Assembly (NCBI GenBank): GCA_036734025.1
Contig: DAIMZI010000025.1
Coordinates: forward strand, 1-26,573
Length of the DNA stretch: 26,573 bases
Source: DAIMZI01 sp036734025
GTDB taxonomy: Bacteria > Pseudomonadota > Alphaproteobacteria > Rhizobiales > Rhodomicrobiaceae
Reading direction: 5' to 3'
In this document: piece by piece, positions 22,626 through 26,573 of the stretch
Layout: each line of letters starts with the position of its first letter
Position numbering within the stretch: the first letter of the stretch is position 1
Program-made: the position numbers and the translations under genes
Notes under the pieces: model-generated
What the model was told of the DNA's origin: nothing
The model's database searches: none
What the model saw: the letters and a program-made list of their open reading frames with translations, nothing else

Positions 22626-23852
22626 ATGTCAGCCACCATCCACATCTTTGTTGCCGTGGTCTTTGGCATTTTGGCCCTGGCGTTTCTCGCTGTCTTCGGT
22701 GCGCTGGTCCATGAGTTCGGCGATGCCGGCTGGCAGGCGATCGCCACTCTCTACGGGCAGTTGTTCATCTTCTTCCCGACATTCGGATTGCTGGCGCTGG
22801 TTGCTTTCTATTATCCGGCTTGCGCGTTCCTCGACATGTACTGGAACCACGTTGCGCTGGGCAGATTGCGGGTCATTGTCGGTGCGATCGTGCTGGTGCT
22901 CGTCTCGTGGTTCCTTGCGCAAACCCTGCTGCAAGGCGTGCCTGCGGTGTGGCAGGTAAAGCCCGAAGTGTTGAAAGCTGATCGCGGCACGCCGGCGGGC
23001 TGTGACCCCAGGCAGCAAACCTGTGTACGCGCGCCGGTGCTCGACGCCGTCGCTTCGGTGCGCCGCGCCAGCCAGGAGCGGGCAGGCCTGAGCGAGTTTT
23101 CGCGGACTTGCGAACCCGATGCATTGCTGCCGCCGCCCGAAACCCTGACCCAGCTACGCTTCTGTTTTGCCAGCGGCGCCATGATGACGGCGGCGCAGTG
23201 CTGTGAGGCGCAGGCGCAGTTCCGTGCCACCATGGAGCGGCTTCATGCGCAGGAGGAAAACCGCGCCCTGACCGGCAAGGTGCATGCCTGGGTCCTGCCG
23301 TTCATCGTGTTTTTCCTGTTCATGCTGTTCATTATCGGGGCAATGCTCGTGGTGCGGCGTGTGGCGCTGGCCAGATTTTATCCCCAATTCATGCGACGGA
23401 TAGAGCGCGGCGTTCTCATCGGCGCTTTCGCCATGCTGTTCTGGCCGCTGTCGAACCATGCCTACATTCAGACCTCGGCGGCCATTTATGGCGGCGGCGA
23501 CCGCAGCCTGTTTGTCATGCTTGCGCCGGGTTTCAGCATATTGTTCGGCGCCTGGGCTTTGATGCTGCTGTTCTTTTTCTTCCGCCGCTATCAGGAAGAT
23601 GTCGAGGTGGTCGGCAAGATCACGGGCGTTATCGTCAGCGCCATCGCCTTCACGCGCTATGAAGAGCTGATCGGCTATTTCGAGCGCTTCGCCGGCGCCG
23701 GCGCCGGGCCAATCAGCCTTGGCCTGATGGGAGCCGGGATCGTGATCGCGCTCATGCAGCTGATGATCTGGAACGCCAGCGACCGCGAAGCGGCGCAGGC
23801 GGCCCCCAAGGCTTCGCCCGAGCCGGGGAATAGAAGTGCAGGGTTGTCCTAG
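22626..23852 (+). CDS. Unrecognised multi-pass membrane protein with a six-cysteine loop
   Basis: Not recognised. The protein has 408 residues from ATG 22626, which has GGGAG 8 bases upstream (the frame is open from 22605). Three N-terminal membrane helices (about 5-28, 38-70, 81-104) are followed by a soluble loop of about 110 residues holding Cys126, 133, 162, 180, 192 and 193. Four or five further helices lie at about 221-247, 262-288, 295-320, 328-345 and 362-382, before a short polar Pro/Ser tail. The even number of cysteines in one soluble segment suggests disulphides and therefore a periplasmic location. Helices 2 and 5 carry Pro and aromatic residues (FYYPACAFLDMYW, FWPLSNHAYIQ). There are no transporter or enzyme signatures. 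The gene stands alone between a divergent hydrolase and gatB. Confidence 0.8.
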   Translation: MSATIHIFVAVVFGILALAFLAVFGALVHEFGDAGWQAIATLYGQLFIFFPTFGLLALVAFYYPACAFLDMYWNHVALGRLRVIVGAIVLVLVSWFLAQTLLQGVPAVWQVKPEVLKADRGTPAGCDPRQQTCVRAPVLDAVASVRRASQERAGLSEFSRTCEPDALLPPPETLTQLRFCFASGAMMTAAQCCEAQAQFRATMERLHAQEENRALTGKVHAWVLPFIVFFLFMLFIIGAMLVVRRVALARFYPQFMRRIERGVLIGAFAMLFWPLSNHAYIQTSAAIYGGGDRSLFVMLAPGFSILFGAWALMLLFFFFRRYQEDVEVVGKITGVIVSAIAFTRYEELIGYFERFAGAGAGPISLGLMGAGIVIALMQLMIWNASDREAAQAAPKASPEPGNRSAGLS

Positions 23853-23967
23853 CCTAACGCGCCATGCTTGCCCCACGCGTCATCTTTTCAAACAGACAGC
23901 AGCAGTGTAATCTCCCGCGCCTATCTGAACGCAGACGGTGATAAATGTTTCTCGGGTCGAGCAGCTT

Positions 23968-25443
23968 ATGAATCAGGCAAAGCCGGATAACCTGATTGCC
24001 GGGGCAACAGGGTCCTGGGAGGTGGTCATCGGCATGGAAATTCATGCCCAGGTCGTTTCCCGATCCAAGCTGTTCTCGGGCGCGGCAGCCGAATTTGGCG
24101 GCGAGCCCAACACGCATGTCAGCCTCGTCGATGCCGCCATGCCCGGCATGCTGCCTGTCATCAACGAGGAATGTATCCGCCAGGCCATCCGCACCGGGCT
24201 GGGTCTCAAGGCCAAGATCAATCTCTATTCGGTGTTTGATCGCAAAAATTATTTTTATCCCGACCTGCCCCAAGGCTATCAGATATCCCAGTATAAACAC
24301 CCTATAGTGGGCGAAGGTCGCGTGATACTCGACATGCCACAGGGATATACTGTCGAAGTCGGCATAGAGCGGCTGCATCTTGAGCAGGACGCCGGCAAGA
24401 GCCTGCATGATCAACACCCGGATTATTCGTATGTTGACCTGAACCGATCCGGCATCGCGCTGATGGAAATCGTGTCCCGGCCGGACATGCGCTCAGCCGA
24501 GGAAGCCAAGGCGTTTGTCGGCAAATTGCGCACGATCCTGCGCTATCTCGGCACGTGTGACGGCAATATGGAACAAGGCAGCATGCGCGCGGATGTCAAT
24601 GTGTCCGTTCGCCGGCCGGGCGAAAATCTTGGCACCCGTTGCGAGATCAAAAATGTTAACTCCATACGGTTCATCGGCCAGGCGATAGAATATGAAGCCC
24701 GCCGGCAGATCGGGATACTCGAAGACGGCGGCGAAATCCATCAGGAGACCAGACTTTTTGATGCGCGCGCGGGCGAAACACGGTCGATGCGCTCAAAAGA
24801 AGAAGCACACGACTATCGTTACTTTCCCGATCCGGACCTGCTGCCGCTGGAGCTTACGGCGGCCTACATCAAGCAATTGTCGAAGACACTGCCAGAGCTT
24901 CCGGATGACAAGAAGGCGAGGCTGATGGATCAGTACGGCCTGAGCGCATACAACGCCGGCGTTCTGGCAGCTGACCGGGCGTCGGCCGATTTCTTCGAGC
25001 AGGTCGCCGGGGGCCGCGATGCCAAGCTTGCGGCCAACTGGGTTATCGGTGATTTTTTTGGCGCGCTGAACCGTCTGGGAAAAAGCGTGGAAGACACGCC
25101 GGTGAGCGCGGAGCGGCTGGGTGAGCTGATCGACCTCATTGCCGACGGGACGATTTCCGGACGCACCGCCAAGGACGTTTTCGAGATCATGCTCGAGACG
25201 GGCGAAGCTCCTGGCGCCATCGTCGAGGCGCGCGGCCTGACACAGATGAGCGATACGGGCGAGCTCGAGCGGCTGATAGATGAGGTGATCGCGGCCAATC
25301 CCAAACAGGTGGAGCAGGCGCGCGCCAATCCGAAGGCTGTTGGCTGGTTTGTCGGCCAGGTGATGAGGGCAACGGGCGGCAAGGCCAATCCCGGCGCCGT
25401 GAACGAGCTACTGACCGCGAAGCTGGAGGCGTCTGATGCATAA
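23968..25443 (+). CDS. gatB: Aspartyl/glutamyl-tRNA amidotransferase subunit B
   Basis: The kinase/amidotransferase subunit of GatCAB, which converts misacylated Glu-tRNA(Gln) or Asp-tRNA(Asn) to the cognate amide. It has 491 residues, normal length. WEVVIGMEIHAQV (18-30), SVFDRKNYFYPDLPQGYQISQY, the signature YVDLNRSGIALMEIVSRPDM and EQGSMRADVNVSVR make the kinase-like core. A central helical domain and a C-terminal YqeY-like tail (about 345-490, ending AVNELLTAKL) bind tRNA. GTG 23938 is an alternative start; ATG 23968 is preferred because conserved sequence begins soon after, though its ribosome-binding site is weak. A possible -10, TGTAAT, lies at 23906. gatC and gatA are not in the window, a common arrangement in this class. 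Confidence 0.96.
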   Translation: MNQAKPDNLIAGATGSWEVVIGMEIHAQVVSRSKLFSGAAAEFGGEPNTHVSLVDAAMPGMLPVINEECIRQAIRTGLGLKAKINLYSVFDRKNYFYPDLPQGYQISQYKHPIVGEGRVILDMPQGYTVEVGIERLHLEQDAGKSLHDQHPDYSYVDLNRSGIALMEIVSRPDMRSAEEAKAFVGKLRTILRYLGTCDGNMEQGSMRADVNVSVRRPGENLGTRCEIKNVNSIRFIGQAIEYEARRQIGILEDGGEIHQETRLFDARAGETRSMRSKEEAHDYRYFPDPDLLPLELTAAYIKQLSKTLPELPDDKKARLMDQYGLSAYNAGVLAADRASADFFEQVAGGRDAKLAANWVIGDFFGALNRLGKSVEDTPVSAERLGELIDLIADGTISGRTAKDVFEIMLETGEAPGAIVEARGLTQMSDTGELERLIDEVIAANPKQVEQARANPKAVGWFVGQVMRATGGKANPGAVNELLTAKLEASDA

Positions 25444-25496
25444 AGGACTCAATCAGCAAATCTCTGGCATGAAGGTTGCCTAATCATCTTGTCTGT

Positions 25497-25524
25497 TTGT
25501 ATGGAGTTTGCTATCGACTATAAG
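25497..25524 (+). promoter_or_regulatory. Candidate promoter upstream of the small ORF
   Basis: TTGTAT (25497-25502), a 16-base spacer and TATAAG (25519-25524) match sigma-70 elements, about 128 bases before the small ORF. This would leave a leader of about 120 bases. In AT-richer DNA such matches arise more often by chance. Confidence 0.35.
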
Positions 25525-25652
25525 ATTCCGTGCTAGTGACACAAAGGTCCTATACGGGATTTCTCTAAATATCAATTATGAGCGCGTTCAGGGAGTAAGG
25601 CTCAAGGGACGCTAGGGAATAGATTCTTATTATCGCACTTGGAGATAACAAC

Positions 25653-25724
25653 ATGCCTGCCGTAACCACCGAGGATTTTGAACCCATCGATTGGCACAGA
25701 CCTGGTGAGGGCAGCACAGGTTAA
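25653..25724 (+). CDS. Small ORF or 5' remnant of a decayed gene
   Basis: ATG 25653 is preceded by GGAGATAACAAC, an excellent ribosome-binding site, and opens a 23-residue frame beginning MPAVTTEDFEPIDWH. The next frame (+1) is open from 25666 to the TGA at 25768-25770 and reads like protein (DLVRAAQVKYLVAATDP). A single-base change between about 25678 and 25721 would join the two into a product of about 38 residues. It may be a genuine small protein, a frameshifted remnant, or a leader peptide. There is no family match. Confidence 0.35.
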   Translation: MPAVTTEDFEPIDWHRPGEGSTG

Positions 25725-25869
25725 GTATCTCGTAGCGGCTACCGATCCCGCCATCAAATTCTCATCCTGAAGCTCACGATATTAAGACTCACTCGCACAG
25801 AAGATTTCTATGCGTTTTGAGTCATATGTATTTGTGAGTATGATGAGTGATGTCCGAATGGTAAATTAC

Positions 25870-26573
25870 CTATTCGGCTTTCGTTATTTTTTGGCGTTCG
25901 GGGACGCGAAAAGTGAGTTCATAAAACGTGTTTGCTATTGGCACACTATCGCCCTTGAACAACCACGTCTTGATTCCGGCATCAACCCTCGAGACCAGAT
26001 CTATGCCATGAGGTTTCGTGGCAGTTATGTCGCATTGAACGTCCCCTATTTCAGCATCGAACTCGAACGTGTAGGACAAATCTCCTCCGAAGTGCCGGCT
26101 ACGGCCGGCATGGTTGAGCCAGAATCTGGTGCGGCCAGTTTCGATGAGCTCGCGCCAGAGCCCGTTCCATACATACGAAATGCTGAGGGTGCGCTGGGTA
26201 TTTGGCGCAAGCTCAGGCAGCAACCAGACCACGACCGCTTTAAAGCGCGGCTTGTCGTCGAAGCGAACGACTTCAATCCCAACTCCCTTGTCCAGACATT
26301 CGATTTGAAGCATTAAATCGTCTATACTATCCTGCGGTGTGCTAAGGTTGTCGCCGGCGATATGAAAACTCCAGAAATGAACTGGCTCGTTTTCTGCCAC
26401 GAGCGTGACAGTCTCTCGGGCTGATGTATTTCCATCTTTATCTATCCTGTATACAGCCTCCAGCCTTACAAAATCATGCCGCCGCATATTGAGATCATGA
26501 TATAGCTGAAAATAAATTTTCTTCATCGATTGGCGCTGCGTCTCCAGATAGCGCTCCAGCTTCTCGATCCTCG
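25870..26573 (-). CDS. Unrecognised protein: coiled coil plus beta-rich domain (5' end outside window)
   Basis: Not recognised. The frame is open from the right edge to a TAG at 25870, giving 233 visible residues. An internal ATG at 26526 is unlikely to be the true start, because the upstream 15 codons continue a charged helix (RIEKLERYLETQRQSMKK) that looks like the end of a coiled coil. The rest is rich in alternating strands and aromatic residues (FVRLEAVYRIDKDGNTSARETVTL; VHFWSFHIAGDN; RFKAVVVWLLPELAPNTQRTLSISYVWNGLW; DLSYTFEFDAEIG), suggesting one or two immunoglobulin-like sandwiches. No signal peptide or catalytic motif is visible. GC is much lower than in the rest of the window (21 of 60 bases at 26461-26520), suggesting acquisition by transfer. 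Confidence 0.75.
   Translation of the reverse strand, partial: RIEKLERYLETQRQSMKKIYFQLYHDLNMRRHDFVRLEAVYRIDKDGNTSARETVTLVAENEPVHFWSFHIAGDNLSTPQDSIDDLMLQIECLDKGVGIEVVRFDDKPRFKAVVVWLLPELAPNTQRTLSISYVWNGLWRELIETGRTRFWLNHAGRSRHFGGDLSYTFEFDAEIGDVQCDITATKPHGIDLVSRVDAGIKTWLFKGDSVPIANTFYELTFRVPERQKITKAE

Larger units (their letters stand above)
25444..25869. other. AT-richer region between gatB and the right-end gene
   Basis: A fall in GC content begins immediately after gatB (27 of 60 bases at 25561-25620, against 37 of 60 at 25261-25320). It holds a candidate promoter, a small ORF with a strong ribosome-binding site, and an open continuation of that ORF in another frame to 25770. No terminator, tRNA or integrase was seen. 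Confidence 0.5.

Noticed and set aside
25810..26316. Plus-strand ORF of 168 codons
   Set aside because: It lies opposite the minus-strand frame at 25870-26573, which has far better strand-helix patterning and is open across the window edge; the plus ORF has no ribosome-binding site.

Overview
The window is a stretch of chromosome from a GC-rich alphaproteobacterium, most likely of the Hyphomicrobiales (Rhizobiales) or a close relative. The evidence is a porin of the alphaproteobacterial Porin_2 type, fumC followed by a short ribbon-helix-helix gene, a large AsmA-like protein, a helicase/prmA/aminopeptidase P neighbourhood, a DUF1127 protein and gatB standing apart from gatCA. No rRNA, tRNA, insertion sequence, integrase or CRISPR array was seen. 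Nineteen protein genes are well supported, and one small ORF near the right end is tentative. Two genes run off the window: the porin at the left and an unrecognised protein at the right.

Left part (1-8215): the start of a porin gene on the minus strand is separated by about 510 bases from plus-strand fumC, which overlaps the ribbon-helix-helix gene by 4 bases. The intergenic stretch holds nested inverted repeats in the porin leader and two related near-palindromes. A 1315-residue AsmA-like gene follows on the minus strand, then a divergent CLC chloride transport gene. Its protein keeps the gating glutamate but has valine at the internal proton-glutamate position.

Middle part (8216-15323, plus strand): a UvrD/PcrA helicase, a DUF3754 membrane protein and prmA. 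The last two overlap by 4 bases through GTGA, so DUF3754 and ribosomal protein L11 methylation are probably translationally coupled. A DUF1127 gene (minus) and a three-domain aminopeptidase P (plus) diverge from a 173-base region with two inverted repeats.

Right-centre (15346-22338, minus strand): nine consecutive genes. Upstream to downstream they are a serine hydrolase, DUF3429 protein and FAD oxidoreductase (a tightly overlapping triplet), then a hemolysin III/PAQR protein, YciI protein, DUF1287 protein and ABA4-like protein (gaps of 35-60 bases), then a sulfite dehydrogenase pair, sorA and sorB. The sorAB pair has its own candidate promoter and an intercistronic hairpin that pairs fully only as minus-strand RNA. 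It would oxidise periplasmic sulfite and pass electrons to cytochrome c.

Right end (22626-26573): a membrane protein with a six-cysteine loop, gatB, and then an abrupt fall in GC content (62% in a 60-base sample inside gatB, 45% and 35% in samples beyond it). This AT-richer end carries a small ORF with a strong ribosome-binding site, an apparent frameshifted continuation of it, and an unrecognised coiled-coil plus beta-rich protein. It looks like the edge of an accessory region and is the likeliest place for something undescribed.
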